Below, piece by piece: positions 44,423 to 53,327 of a stretch of 64,000 bases of DNA. The DNA is from Muribaculaceae bacterium. GTDB taxonomy: Bacteria > Bacteroidota > Bacteroidia > Bacteroidales > Muribaculaceae. Both the position numbers and the translations under genes were made by a program. Position 1 is the first letter of the stretch. The number at the start of each line of letters is the position of its first letter. Location of the stretch: positions 1 through 64,000 of the forward strand of contig JAFLTY010000005.1 in NCBI GenBank assembly GCA_022509065.1, read 5' to 3'. A model generated the notes under the pieces. It did not search any database, was not told the origin of the DNA, and saw nothing but the letters and a program-made list of their open reading frames with translations.

Positions 44423-45468
44423 GATTTTTTCTTTTGTTGTTTTTCTGCCAAATAGGCTTTTATAGTTTCTTCCATTCCCTTGTCAAGATTCCAACGGGGA
44501 ACAAAGCCAAAAGCATTGACAGCCCCGGTAATATCGCATGTCCAGTTGCGTTGTTTCATTATTTTAAACTTATCCCGGTTTAGCGTTGAGGTCTTGCCTT
44601 TTGCGACAGCCATCTTCTCCATCAGCGCGCTGACAACCAAAACAATCCACATAGGCAATTTGACAGGGACAACTGTCTTTTTGCCCAGGTGTCGTTTGAC
44701 TATGTCACGAAATTCTTTTTGGGTATATGCTCTGTCTTCGCTTATTATAAACTTTTTGTGTATGACATTTTCAGCGGGGGCTTCCAAGGCGTCAAACATT
44801 GCATCGACTAAATCTTCCACATATATGAAGGTCAACATCTGTCTTTTGTATCCCATCCCGACGTCAAAACCACGGTCGATACTTTTAATCATCATCAAAT
44901 AGTCTTTTTCATGAGGACCATATACTCCCGTAGGTCGGAAAACTATCCAATTAAGAGCATTGGCCTTCATATCAAGAAAAGTTTCGGCTTTTATCTTTGA
45001 CACGCCGTAACGCGTATTAGGGCTCGGAATGGTTTTATCGGTAAGTGGTATGTAATTTTTTTCATCACCCGGACCCAAAGCGCTGAGAGAACTCATAAAA
45101 AGGAAACGCTCCGGGGCTTTTCCCAGTTTAAGCAACGATTCTACGAAGTCTTCAAGATAAGTGCAGTTTATACGGTTAAAATCCGCATAGTTCTCGCATT
45201 TCGTGGCTCCAAGATTCCAGATTATGTAATCCCATCGACCCGACCGGGGACACTGACTCTGAAGAACTGCGTCTATACTGTCCGTGTCGTCATAATCAAA
45301 CTCTACAATGTGCAGACGGGAGTCACTAAGATAACGTCTCGATGTGGATTTACGCACTCCAACCCACGTATCATATCCTTTTTCAAGAGCTTTACGGGCT
45401 ATAAAACCTCCGATGAAACCTCCTGCTCCGACAATCAATATAGTCTTGCTGTTCATTTTTATAGTCAC
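44419..45468 (-). CDS. NAD(P)-dependent epimerase/dehydratase family protein
   Basis: A 349-residue extended short-chain dehydrogenase. The Rossmann motif GAGGFIGGFIARK is near residue 15. The catalytic YxxxK is YGVSKIKAE near residue 154, after the serine-containing FLFMSSLSALGPGD. The TGVYGP motif follows. The C-terminal part (about 250-320) binds substrate, which is not predictable here. A second ATG (MNSKTIL) four codons in is an alternative start. It begins 3 bases after the ribD stop. Sugar-nucleotide epimerase or reductase are both possible. Confidence 0.85.
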   Translation of the reverse strand: MTIKMNSKTILIVGAGGFIGGFIARKALEKGYDTWVGVRKSTSRRYLSDSRLHIVEFDYDDTDSIDAVLQSQCPRSGRWDYIIWNLGATKCENYADFNRINCTYLEDFVESLLKLGKAPERFLFMSSLSALGPGDEKNYIPLTDKTIPSPNTRYGVSKIKAETFLDMKANALNWIVFRPTGVYGPHEKDYLMMIKSIDRGFDVGMGYKRQMLTFIYVEDLVDAMFDALEAPAENVIHKKFIISEDRAYTQKEFRDIVKRHLGKKTVVPVKLPMWIVLVVSALMEKMAVAKGKTSTLNRDKFKIMKQRNWTCDITGAVNAFGFVPRWNLDKGMEETIKAYLAEKQQKKKS

Positions 45469-45471
45469 TGT

Positions 45472-46479
45472 TTACAATCCGTGTTCAACAAAGAAAGCGT
45501 TGACCAGACTATTGTTTGAAAAATAAGAGACGTCATTCCCTCCGATATCTTCGTGCATAAAAGGCGCGATTGCCAACTCGGGGGCTTTCGCCCTACCCTT
45601 TGCGCTGAGGATGAGAGGAGCCGTCTCAATACGCGCCAAGTCCCAAAGACCGGCAGATATAAACGCTCGCAAAAGCGTCGGTCCTCCCTCGACAAGAAGC
45701 GATGTGATGCCTTGTAAGTATAGATCGCCCAAAACTTCGAATAATTCTCCTATGGGATTCACTACTCTTCCGCGGCGGTCAAAAACGACTCTTCTTGGAT
45801 TGTCACCTACCCAATAGCGAACATCAAGGCGTGGTTTGTCGGCTAATATAGTTCCCGACCCTACTCCGATAGCATCATGGTGAGCACGCAACCTATGGAC
45901 AGCCAACATTCCGGTGTCCTTTGAGAAACGTGCGGGCGAACTGTTGGCTTTTCGTTCACTATCCATAAAGCCATCGGCACTTTGAGCCCATTTCAGAGTA
46001 ACGAAAGGACGATGAAGGGTATGAGCTGTAAAAAACCTGGCGTTGAGACTTTCACATTGCTCTTTAAGTACCCCGGTTGTTACTTCTATGCCTGCGTTCC
46101 TCAATTTCTCAACCCCGGTGCCGTTGACTTTACCGAATGGGTCTATGCAACCTATAACAACACGACGGACATCACTCCTCACCAATAAATCAACGCATGG
46201 AGGAGTTTTTCCAAAATGAGAACAAGGCTCGAGAGTGACATAAACAGTGCTCTGTGACAAAAGTTTCGTTAAGTCACCGGGAATGCTGTTTATGGCATTG
46301 ACCTCAGCGTGAGCATGCCCATAATGTCTGTGCCATCCCTCACCGATGATTTGACCGTCTGTCGACACAACGACACAGCCAACCATGGGATTTGGAGACA
46401 CATGTCCCAAGCCGCCTTGTGCAAGTTGCAAAGCGCGGCGCATAAACCGGATGTCAGTGGTGTCGGGGATATTGCTCAT
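45472..46479 (-). CDS. ribD: Bifunctional riboflavin biosynthesis protein RibD
   Basis: A 335-residue cytoplasmic enzyme with deaminase and reductase activities for the second and third steps of riboflavin synthesis. The N-terminal deaminase has the zinc site H57-A58-E59 in YGHAHAEVN with C86 and C95 in PCSHFGKTPPC. The reductase domain begins near residue 150 (RPFVTLKWAQSADGFM), with GVGSGTILADKPRL and LLVEGGPTLL. Length is slightly below the usual 350-370. It is transcribed from a promoter at 46500-46529 that overlaps the opposite plsC promoter. Confidence 0.94.
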   Translation of the reverse strand: MSNIPDTTDIRFMRRALQLAQGGLGHVSPNPMVGCVVVSTDGQIIGEGWHRHYGHAHAEVNAINSIPGDLTKLLSQSTVYVTLEPCSHFGKTPPCVDLLVRSDVRRVVIGCIDPFGKVNGTGVEKLRNAGIEVTTGVLKEQCESLNARFFTAHTLHRPFVTLKWAQSADGFMDSERKANSSPARFSKDTGMLAVHRLRAHHDAIGVGSGTILADKPRLDVRYWVGDNPRRVVFDRRGRVVNPIGELFEVLGDLYLQGITSLLVEGGPTLLRAFISAGLWDLARIETAPLILSAKGRAKAPELAIAPFMHEDIGGNDVSYFSNNSLVNAFFVEHGL

Positions 46480-46499
46480 AAAGGAATAGTGCTATCCCA

Positions 46500-46529
46500 C
46501 AAAGTTAAATATTTATTTGTGCAACGCAA
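46500..46529 (-). promoter_or_regulatory. Promoter for ribD
   Basis: On the minus strand TTG (46527-46529) and TAACTTTG (46500-46507) are 19 bases apart. It overlaps the plsC promoter by 13 bases. The predicted leader is about 15 bases. Confidence 0.75.
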
Positions 46530-46547
46530 AATAAATATTTACTTTTG
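46517..46547 (+). promoter_or_regulatory. Promoter for plsC
   Basis: TTG (46517-46519) and TACTTTTG (46540-46547) are 20 bases apart. The start of transcription would be about 20 bases before the ATG at 46573. Confidence 0.75.
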
Positions 46548-46572
46548 CACACTAAAACCAAGTTATATCGCA

Positions 46573-47295
46573 ATGATTTATCTTTTTCGCATCTATCAAC
46601 TTTTCATCGCCGTTCCACTATGCGTGGCGTTGACTATTGTAACTTCCATCATAACAATTATCGGATGTATCTTTTCAAACGGACGTTTTTGGGGATACTA
46701 TCCGGCCAAGATATGGGCAATGATTTTTTGCTGGCTCAATTTTATCACAGTTAGCGTTAAAGGACGGCAAAACATTGACAGCGCTACCTCGTATGTTTTT
46801 GTTGCCAACCATCAGGGGGCATTTGACATCTTTGCCATATATGGTTTTTTAGGTCACAATTTCAAATGGATGATGAAGGCCTCACTTCGCAAAATACCTT
46901 TTGTGGGATATGCCTGCTACAAAGCCGGACATATTTTTGTGGACAGGACATCACCTACCGCCATACGACAGTCACTGAAACAGGCTGAAAGCCGGCTGTC
47001 ATCGGGCATGAGCCTTGTTGTCTTTCCGGAAGGGTCGCGTACAAAAACAGGGCGCATGGGTAACTTTAAACGCGGAGCATATATCCTTGCCGAAGAATTC
47101 AACCTGCCCGTAGTTCCCGTAACCATAGACGGTGCCTTCGCTATACTTCCGCGAAATTCGAGATATCCGTTGCCTCGCCCGGGTCATATCCGTCTTACCA
47201 TTCATCAGCCCATTGTAGCTGCCGAAGGCGGTCACGACATAAACGACCTCATGCAACAGTCTCGCGAGGCCATAGAATCGGGATTTGGCCATTAA
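46573..47295 (+). CDS. plsC: 1-acyl-sn-glycerol-3-phosphate acyltransferase
   Basis: A 240-residue inner-membrane acyltransferase that makes phosphatidic acid. The start at 46573 is chosen because the promoter lies at 46517-46547; the longer frame would run through the ribD start. Two N-terminal hydrophobic segments (about 8-33 and 43-60) anchor it. The HX4D motif is H80-D85 in ANHQGAFD. The second block is VVFPEGSRTKTG near residue 145, followed by VPVTIDGAF. Length is normal. The metK promoter begins inside its last codons. Related lysophospholipid acyltransferases cannot be excluded. Confidence 0.9.
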   Translation: MIYLFRIYQLFIAVPLCVALTIVTSIITIIGCIFSNGRFWGYYPAKIWAMIFCWLNFITVSVKGRQNIDSATSYVFVANHQGAFDIFAIYGFLGHNFKWMMKASLRKIPFVGYACYKAGHIFVDRTSPTAIRQSLKQAESRLSSGMSLVVFPEGSRTKTGRMGNFKRGAYILAEEFNLPVVPVTIDGAFAILPRNSRYPLPRPGHIRLTIHQPIVAAEGGHDINDLMQQSREAIESGFGH

Positions 47296-47315
47296 TCTAT
47301 TTTTTATTACCTTTG
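47285..47315 (+). promoter_or_regulatory. Promoter for metK
   Basis: TTG (47285-47287, inside plsC) and TACCTTTG (47308-47315) are 20 bases apart. The leader to the ATG is about 170 bases. Confidence 0.72.
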
Positions 47316-47439
47316 CGACATCAAAACGACGTGGACAGATTTGGCTGCTTGCAACCACACAAAAAAATGCTAAAATTGCCGATTACCGACACACACGTGT
47401 CGCCATAATCGCTGAAAAAGTATTTAATAATTAATCCGA

Positions 47440-47470
47440 AGCGTCGTGGCTAATGATAAGCCGTGACGCT
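47440..47470 (+). promoter_or_regulatory. Hairpin in the metK leader
   Basis: AGCGTCGTGGCT (47440-47451) and AGCCGTGACGCT (47459-47470) form a 12-bp RNA stem with two G-U pairs and a 7-base loop, 21 bases before the metK ATG. It does not match a known SAM riboswitch, and no T run follows. Confidence 0.55.
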
Positions 47471-47491
47471 ATATTTATGTTTAGTAGAGAC

Positions 47492-48796
47492 ATGAACTAT
47501 CTTTTTACTTCAGAATCTGTTTCAGAGGGTCATCCTGATAAAGTCGCCGACCAAATTAGCGATGCCATCCTTGATGAGTTCCTCGTGCGCGATCCAAAAT
47601 CGAAAGTGGCATGCGAAACACTCGTTACAACCGGCCAGGTTGTGCTTGCCGGCGAGGTGGACAGCGAAGCCTATATAGACCTTCAGGGAGTTGCGAGACG
47701 TGTTATCAACCGCATCGGCTATAACCGCAGCGAACTAATGTTTGACGGCAACTCATGCGGCGTCTTTTCGGCGCTTCACGAACAGAGCCAGGATATAAAC
47801 CGAGGCGTGGACCGCGAACGACACGCAGCCGACGAAGAAGATGTAAAGGAACAAGGTGCCGGCGACCAAGGCATGATGTTTGGTTACGCGACCAACGAGA
47901 CTCCGTTATACATACCGCTTACCCTGGCTTTGAGCCATGCATTGGTCAAAGAGCTCGCCGCGATACGCCGCGAAGGCAAAGTCATGACTTATTTACGTCC
48001 GGACGCTAAGAGTCAGGTTACTGTTGAGTATAATGAGAACGACCAGCCGTTACGCATAGACACCATAGTAATATCTACCCAACACGACGAGTTTATAGAT
48101 GCCAAGACCGAAGGCATATCCGAACGCGAAGCGGACAAACGCATGGTCGAGATTATAGAAAAAGACGTCCGGGACATCCTTATACCGCGTGTCATCGCTA
48201 CACTTCCCGAAAATCTGCGACGCCTCTTTGATACCACATACACATTGCATGTCAATCCCACCGGTAAATTTGTCATTGGGGGGCCTCACGGGGACACCGG
48301 ACTGACAGGGCGAAAGATAATCGTTGACACTTACGGCGGACACGGTGCTCATGGAGGAGGAGCATTCTCAGGGAAAGATCCGTCAAAGGTGGACCGATCG
48401 GCAGCTTACGCAGCCCGACATATAGCAAAAAATCTTGTTGCTGCCGGTGTTTGCGACCGCGCCCTGGTTCAAGTAGCATACGCCATAGGTGTGGCACAAC
48501 CGGTCAGCCTTTATGTAAACACTTTCGGGACGGCACACGTAGCGATGTCAGACGGCGAAATATCCCGTAAGGTAAAGGAATTGTTCGACATGCGTCCCGC
48601 CGCAATCGAAGAACGTTTCGAGCTACGCACTCCAATCTACGAGGAAACAGCCGCTTACGGTCATGTGGGACGTATCCCGCGTACAACATCAAAACGCTTC
48701 GTCATAGACGGAGTAACAACCGAAGTCACTGTAAACCTCTTCAAATGGGAAGAACTCGACCGCGTCGATGACATCAAAAAAGCCTTCTCGCTTTAA
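47492..48796 (+). CDS. metK: S-adenosylmethionine synthase
   Basis: A 434-residue cytoplasmic enzyme that makes S-adenosylmethionine from methionine and ATP. The ATG at 47492 gives [20 protein letters not shown]; the upstream frame lies inside the leader hairpin. The ATP-binding GHPDK motif, the DQGMMFGYA signature (near 120) and the second signature [17 protein letters not shown] (near 285) are all present. It is about 40 residues longer than E. coli MetK, with an insertion near residues 150-215, as in many Bacteroidetes. The long leader with a stable hairpin suggests regulation after transcription starts. Confidence 0.96.
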   Translation: MNYLFTSESVSEGHPDKVADQISDAILDEFLVRDPKSKVACETLVTTGQVVLAGEVDSEAYIDLQGVARRVINRIGYNRSELMFDGNSCGVFSALHEQSQDINRGVDRERHAADEEDVKEQGAGDQGMMFGYATNETPLYIPLTLALSHALVKELAAIRREGKVMTYLRPDAKSQVTVEYNENDQPLRIDTIVISTQHDEFIDAKTEGISEREADKRMVEIIEKDVRDILIPRVIATLPENLRRLFDTTYTLHVNPTGKFVIGGPHGDTGLTGRKIIVDTYGGHGAHGGGAFSGKDPSKVDRSAAYAARHIAKNLVAAGVCDRALVQVAYAIGVAQPVSLYVNTFGTAHVAMSDGEISRKVKELFDMRPAAIEERFELRTPIYEETAAYGHVGRIPRTTSKRFVIDGVTTEVTVNLFKWEELDRVDDIKKAFSL

Positions 48797-48875
48797 AGCG
48801 ATCATTGAGCTATGGCACAACGCTTTCTATTGAAGTCGCAATGCGTCAGAATAGGATTACGCTGACTCCGGATTC

Positions 48876-49595
48876 CTATCTTGATGTATTGTTTATGAAA
48901 CGGCGCGCTGTTTCGATGTCACCGGCATGGTCTACATCAAGTACTTTGCCGAGATCGTAAGCCAGGAGCTTCATTCCATTCGCTATGAGAGCGCGCTGAT
49001 AGTTGCGCATACGGCTCACACCGCTCGCTATGCAGTGTCGCAATATATCAAGTGCCGGTGTCGTCAATCCATAAATACCGCCACTTATGTATTTGACACC
49101 TGCGAAGGGTTCGTCGCAGAAAGCAGTGATAAAACCGGCGTTGTCAACATCAACATAAAGCGGTTTTTCATCCTCGATATAGGTCGTAACCCCCATAACA
49201 CCGTCGATGTCTGAAGACGCATTCTCGAAAGCTCGAACGTACGGTTCGAAATCTTCTCTGCGAAAAACAGTGTCAACAGTGGTGAGAATAAATTTGGAAC
49301 CCGGAGGAAACACCTGCGAAACTTCCATAAAACTGTGCATGGAGCTGGGAGTCGTCTTCACTACAATATTAAGCGGACAGGGAAGCGTAGGCTGTATCGC
49401 TTCGAGATATTGGCGGACAGCCTCCATTTGTTGATTGACAATGACAGAGATATTTTCTGCGTTTAATTCGCAGAAAATATCGATGAGACGTTTGATCATA
49501 GGTCGCCCGTCGAGATCCACAAGAGGTTTCGGCACAGCAACACCTTCTTGGACAAGACGACTACCCTCGCCGGCGGCTATTATGGCATAGTTCAT
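48876..49595 (-). CDS. Nucleotidyltransferase family protein (sugar-nucleotide type)
   Basis: A 239-residue protein with the nucleotide-binding signature AIIAAGEGSRL at the N-terminus and VPKPLVDLDGRPMI after it, as in NTP-transferase proteins. TTVDTVF near residue 105 carries the metal-binding aspartate. The C-terminal YDLGKVLDVDHAGDIETA fits the usual end of the catalytic fold. The sugar or alcohol-phosphate substrate is not predictable. It is 17 bases after pdxA and is probably cotranscribed with rlmN and pdxA. Confidence 0.82.
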   Translation of the reverse strand: MNYAIIAAGEGSRLVQEGVAVPKPLVDLDGRPMIKRLIDIFCELNAENISVIVNQQMEAVRQYLEAIQPTLPCPLNIVVKTTPSSMHSFMEVSQVFPPGSKFILTTVDTVFRREDFEPYVRAFENASSDIDGVMGVTTYIEDEKPLYVDVDNAGFITAFCDEPFAGVKYISGGIYGLTTPALDILRHCIASGVSRMRNYQRALIANGMKLLAYDLGKVLDVDHAGDIETARRFINNTSR

Positions 49596-49612
49596 AATGA
49601 TTCGATAAGTGA

Positions 49613-50686
49613 TTATTCGGCACTACGTCGGTCAGTAATTTCCTGACGCTGTAATGGGTTGCTGTGAGCAGCCTCATCTTGCTTTCTGTTACGGAAAATA
49701 TCAATGGCCTGGTAAATGGCTTCACGCATAGACTCGGGCGATGCTTCACCACGGCCTGCTATATCGTATGCCGTTCCATGGTCGGGGGATGTACGTACCC
49801 ATGGCAAACCGGCCGTGAAATTCACTCCGTTATCCATTGACATTACCTTGAAGGGCACAAGACCTTGATCGTGATACATAGCCAACACGCCATCAAACTT
49901 GACAAAACGTCCGCTACCAAAGAAACCGTCGGCGGCATAGGGTCCGAAAACCATTATCTTCTCTTCTTTCGCACGCTCTATGGCGGGAATGATAATGTCA
50001 TTTTCCTCGTTGCCCAACAACCCTTCTTCCCCGGCATGAGGATTGAGCGAAAGTACTGCGATGCGCGGATGGTGAACACCGAAATCGCGGTGTAAAGTAT
50101 GATTAAACAGCCTTATTTTCTCCAGAACGAGTTCTTGAGAAAGTGTGGCTGGAACATCCGCCAAAGGCAGATGGGTAGTAACAGGAGCCACTCTTATATT
50201 CTCGGACGTGAGCACCATTAGTGCCTTTGTATCGTTGCCGGCAAGACTTTCGAGATACTCTGTGTGGCCGGGAAAGACAAAAGTGTCGCTCTGTATGTTT
50301 TTTTTGTTAATCGGAGCGGTAACTAATACGTCAAGCAGACCGTCTTTTACCGCCGCGGCGGCGGCTTCAAGACTGGTAAGGGCTGCCCGGCCGGCCTCGG
50401 CTGTCGATTTACCGGGGTCGAAGGTGAAATCTTCGGGTATGCAGTTTATGATATTTAGGACACCGGGTTTAGCCTCGTCAGGCGTCTCTATAACATGGTA
50501 TTGCGTGTTCAACCCCAGCATTTTGCGATAGAAGGACAGTATTTTTGTGGAGCCAAAGAGCACGGGCGTGCAGAGTTCGCACATGCGCTCATCTTCAAAG
50601 ACTTTCAAGATAACTTCGTAACCGATACCCCCGGGGTCACCCTGGGTTAAGGCCACTGTAGGTATGTGATGTTGTTCGTTGCTCAT
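49613..50686 (-). CDS. pdxA: 4-hydroxythreonine-4-phosphate dehydrogenase PdxA
   Basis: A 357-residue NAD-dependent enzyme of the DXP-dependent vitamin B6 pathway. The start is VALTQGDPGGIGYEVILKV. The conserved APINKKNIQ, FPGHTEYLES and VAPVTTHLPLADVP blocks carry a metal-binding histidine, with others in HAGEEGLLG and MYHDQGLVPFK. The C-terminal TSPDHGTAYDIAGRGEA motif is present. Length is normal. The gene lies 24 bases after rlmN and 17 before the nucleotidyltransferase gene. Confidence 0.95.
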   Translation of the reverse strand: MSNEQHHIPTVALTQGDPGGIGYEVILKVFEDERMCELCTPVLFGSTKILSFYRKMLGLNTQYHVIETPDEAKPGVLNIINCIPEDFTFDPGKSTAEAGRAALTSLEAAAAAVKDGLLDVLVTAPINKKNIQSDTFVFPGHTEYLESLAGNDTKALMVLTSENIRVAPVTTHLPLADVPATLSQELVLEKIRLFNHTLHRDFGVHHPRIAVLSLNPHAGEEGLLGNEENDIIIPAIERAKEEKIMVFGPYAADGFFGSGRFVKFDGVLAMYHDQGLVPFKVMSMDNGVNFTAGLPWVRTSPDHGTAYDIAGRGEASPESMREAIYQAIDIFRNRKQDEAAHSNPLQRQEITDRRSAE

Positions 50687-50710
50687 GATTATGTAATATA
50701 TGCGTAATTT

Positions 50711-51799
50711 CTATTTGATATTTGTCGTCTTGTCTTCACATTTAGCCTCGCCAGCAAGCATTCCGCAGGCAGCCATGATATCTTCGCCTCGCGATGCGCG
50801 TATGGTTGCGGTGACACCGAGGTTGTTAAGTCTGTCACGAAAAGCCTCCATAACAGCTTTTGAGCTTGGAAGCAGTTTAGTGTCACCTATATCGTGGAAA
50901 CGAATTAAGTTGACACGAGCGTGTGTCGGCCTTACTAACCGCGCAAGAGCATCTGCATGGCGAAGATCGTCGTTAAGTCCGCGCCACATTATGTATTCGA
51001 CCGAAAGACGGCGTTGTCCTGTCCAGTCATATTTCTTCAGCGATTCGAAAATGGAATGTAATGGCCATGCTCTCTCAGAAGGCATCAGCGAAGCGCGCTC
51101 GACATCGAATGGCGAATGCACACTGATGGCAATATGCACTTTGGTCTGGGTGAGCAAGCGCTCTATCTCCGGTAACCGACCGATAGAGGACACTGTAATT
51201 CGTTTGGGGCTCCAGGCGAAACCCCAGGACGCCGTCAGAATCTCAATCGCATCGATAACGGCATCGAGATTGTCAGTGGGCTCTCCCATGCCCATAAAAA
51301 CCAGATTGGTAAGCGAATCAGAATTGTCGATGCTTAGTATCTGGTTGATTATCTGTGCGGTTGTCAGATTCCCGTGATATCCCTGACGTCCGGTCATGCA
51401 GAACTTACAGCCCATGCGACAGCCGGCCTGCGATGAAACACAAAGCGTTGCGCGTTCTCCGTCTGGTATATAGACAGCTTCAATGTCTCTGCCTTGTGAA
51501 CCCCGAAACAGATATTTTACTGTGCCGTCAACACTCGTCACTGACTTGAGAGGCGATTCGCGTCCTACGATGAAGCGCGCGGCAAGCCGAACGCGGACAT
51601 CCTTGGATAAGTCGGTCATGGCATCGATTTCTGTTACACGAGCCACATATAGCCAACGCGCCAACTGTTTGGCTGCAAAAGGTTTGGCTCCGACTTCGGC
51701 GCATACCTCACGCAACTGTTCCAAGGTCATACCTATAAGTGGCTGACGAGAATTAACAGCTGTCGCATAATTATCCGATGTATCATTATGATGTGTCAT
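50711..51799 (-). CDS. rlmN: 23S rRNA (adenine(2503)-C(2))-methyltransferase RlmN
   Basis: A 362-residue radical-SAM enzyme that methylates A2503 of 23S rRNA and A37 of some tRNAs. The start at 51799 is used because the promoter at 51821-51850 leaves a 16-base leader; a longer frame to 51895 would run through it. The cluster motif CxxxCxxC appears as CRMGCKFCMTG. The earlier LYVARVTEIDAMTDLSKDVR and the AVYIPDGERATLCVSSQAGC block are typical. The C-terminal cysteine is in GEDIMAACGMLAGE. It heads an rlmN-pdxA-nucleotidyltransferase transcript. Confidence 0.94.
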   Translation of the reverse strand: MTHHNDTSDNYATAVNSRQPLIGMTLEQLREVCAEVGAKPFAAKQLARWLYVARVTEIDAMTDLSKDVRVRLAARFIVGRESPLKSVTSVDGTVKYLFRGSQGRDIEAVYIPDGERATLCVSSQAGCRMGCKFCMTGRQGYHGNLTTAQIINQILSIDNSDSLTNLVFMGMGEPTDNLDAVIDAIEILTASWGFAWSPKRITVSSIGRLPEIERLLTQTKVHIAISVHSPFDVERASLMPSERAWPLHSIFESLKKYDWTGQRRLSVEYIMWRGLNDDLRHADALARLVRPTHARVNLIRFHDIGDTKLLPSSKAVMEAFRDRLNNLGVTATIRASRGEDIMAACGMLAGEAKCEDKTTNIK

Positions 51800-51820
51800 C
51801 TCGCTTGGCTTTAGCAACTG

Positions 51821-51850
51821 CAAAGATAAGAAACAAAACTCACAATGCAA
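51821..51850 (-). promoter_or_regulatory. Promoter for rlmN
   Basis: On the minus strand TTG (51848-51850) and TATCTTTG (51821-51828) are 19 bases apart. The -33 box adjoins the T run of the upstream terminator. Confidence 0.75.
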
Positions 51851-51882
51851 AAAGCGAGGAGGACATCCAAAGGACATCCTCC
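51849..51882 (-). terminator. Terminator of the serine palmitoyltransferase gene
   Basis: On the minus strand GGAGGATGTCC and GGATGTCCTCC form a hairpin of 6 plus 3 bp around a small internal loop (51858-51882), followed by CGC and a run of five T residues (51849-51853). It ends the upstream gene about 50 bases after its stop and abuts the rlmN promoter. Confidence 0.65.
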
Positions 51883-51930
51883 ATTTTACGTACACGTTGT
51901 TATAGCGCTATTCTTGGATTATCTCGTCTG

Positions 51931-53124
51931 TCATTCTGCCCGAAGAACCCCATATTTTTTGAATACCTTTTCAATTTTATCAAGAGCGAATTCAACCTGC
52001 TCTTTAGTATGGGTCGCCATCAGGCTGAAGCGAATCAGAGTGTCATGTGGAGCAACGGCGGGCGATACCACAGGATTAACAAATATGCCTTCCTTAAGCA
52101 GTTCGCTCGTTATGGCGAAAGTCTTCATATTATCGCGTATATACAGCGGGATGATAGGAGTACTGGTGTGTCCAATTTCGCAACCCATACGACGGAATCC
52201 TTCGAGTGCATAGTTAGTTACATCCCACAAGCGCTGTTGGATGTCGGGTTCCGTTTCCATTATCTCCAGCGCTTTGAGAGCAGCCGCTGTCGATGCAGGA
52301 GTGATTGAAGCGGTGAAAATGTAACTGCGACTGTGATGACGAAGATAGTTGGTAATCTCCTTGTCGGTGGCTATGAAACCGCCCAGCGATGCAAACGATT
52401 TTGAGAATGTGCCCATGATAAGGTCAACCTTGTCAGCCACGCCTTGCGCGTGACAAACACCACGTCCTCCTTCGCCGAACACTCCTATGCCATGAGCCTC
52501 GTCAACCATTACCGTGGCGTTATATTTCTCTGCCAGTTCGGTGATTCGTTTTACATTTGCCACGTCACCTTCCATCGAGAATACCGAGTCGGTGACTATA
52601 AGCTTTACTTTGTCGGGATCGCATTTCTGAAGCTGTTTTTCGAGCGACTCCATATCGTTGTGTTTATACTTAAGCTGTTGCGAGAAGCTAAGTCGACGAC
52701 CTTCGATAATAGAGGCGTGATCTTGTTCGTCCCACAAAATATAGTCTTCGCGGCCTGTCAGACACGATACCACTCCGAGGTTAACCTCGAAACCGGTTGA
52801 ATAGATCATCACATCTTCTTTGCCTATGTACTGTGCAATGCGTTCTTCGAGTTGTTTATGCAAATCCAGCGTACCGTTAAGAAATGGCGAACCGGCGCAC
52901 CCTGTCCCATATTTGCGAATAGCCTCTATAGCCGCTTCTTTTATACGAGGGTCGCTCACCAGACCGGTATAGCAGTTCGAGCCGAACATAAGCACCTTTT
53001 GTCCATTGATAATGACTTCCGGTTCTTGTTCTGACGAAATGGCACGGAAATAGGGATAGACACCTGCGGCTTTTGCTTCTTGAGGAGCTGTGTAACGTGA
53101 CAGTTTTTGCTGAAGAATCTTCAT
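51931..53124 (-). CDS. spt: Serine palmitoyltransferase-type alpha-oxoamine synthase
   Basis: A 397-residue PLP-dependent enzyme of the AOS family. The active-site lysine is in IMGTFSKSFAS, with VDEAHGIGVFGEGGRG for PLP contacts and RRLSFSQQLKYKHND as a characteristic block. From memory, the sequence is much closer to Bacteroides serine palmitoyltransferase than to E. coli Kbl or BioF, for example in GVYPYFR and FGSNCYTGL. Serine palmitoyltransferase condenses serine and palmitoyl-CoA to begin sphingolipid synthesis, a hallmark of Bacteroidales. Annotation as 2-amino-3-ketobutyrate CoA ligase is the common alternative. It has its own promoter (53214-53243) and terminator. Confidence 0.78.
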   Translation of the reverse strand: MKILQQKLSRYTAPQEAKAAGVYPYFRAISSEQEPEVIINGQKVLMFGSNCYTGLVSDPRIKEAAIEAIRKYGTGCAGSPFLNGTLDLHKQLEERIAQYIGKEDVMIYSTGFEVNLGVVSCLTGREDYILWDEQDHASIIEGRRLSFSQQLKYKHNDMESLEKQLQKCDPDKVKLIVTDSVFSMEGDVANVKRITELAEKYNATVMVDEAHGIGVFGEGGRGVCHAQGVADKVDLIMGTFSKSFASLGGFIATDKEITNYLRHHSRSYIFTASITPASTAAALKALEIMETEPDIQQRLWDVTNYALEGFRRMGCEIGHTSTPIIPLYIRDNMKTFAITSELLKEGIFVNPVVSPAVAPHDTLIRFSLMATHTKEQVEFALDKIEKVFKKYGVLRAE

Positions 53125-53213
53125 AGGATTTTTAAAAGGTTAGTATGACAGGACTATAGTGTCATTGATTGTGAACCGACCGAAAATTGGGCGATTCTCG
53201 TTAAAGCAGGCTA

Positions 53214-53243
53214 CAAATTTACACATTTTTTAATAAAAAGCAA
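53214..53243 (-). promoter_or_regulatory. Promoter for the serine palmitoyltransferase gene
   Basis: On the minus strand TTG (53241-53243) and TAAATTTG (53214-53221) are 19 bases apart. The leader is about 85 bases. Confidence 0.75.
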
Positions 53244-53272
53244 AACTTTCCTTAAAATCCGAGGAAAACTGA

Positions 53273-53306
53273 AAGAGGTCGCACCGGATTGGCGGTGCGA
53301 CCTCTT
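53273..53306 (-). terminator. Terminator of the large amidase gene
   Basis: AAGAGGTCGCACCG (53273-53286) and CGGTGCGACCTCTT (53293-53306) form a perfect 14-bp stem with a 6-base loop. On the minus strand a moderately T-rich stretch follows. It lies 22 bases after the amidase stop. Confidence 0.8.
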
Positions 53307-53327
53307 GTATTAAGGAATTATGGGGAA

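Noticed and set aside
47316-47491. SAM riboswitch upstream of metK
   Set aside because: The leader has a hairpin, but I could not match the SAM-I or SAM-II conserved cores; it is reported only as an unassigned structure.
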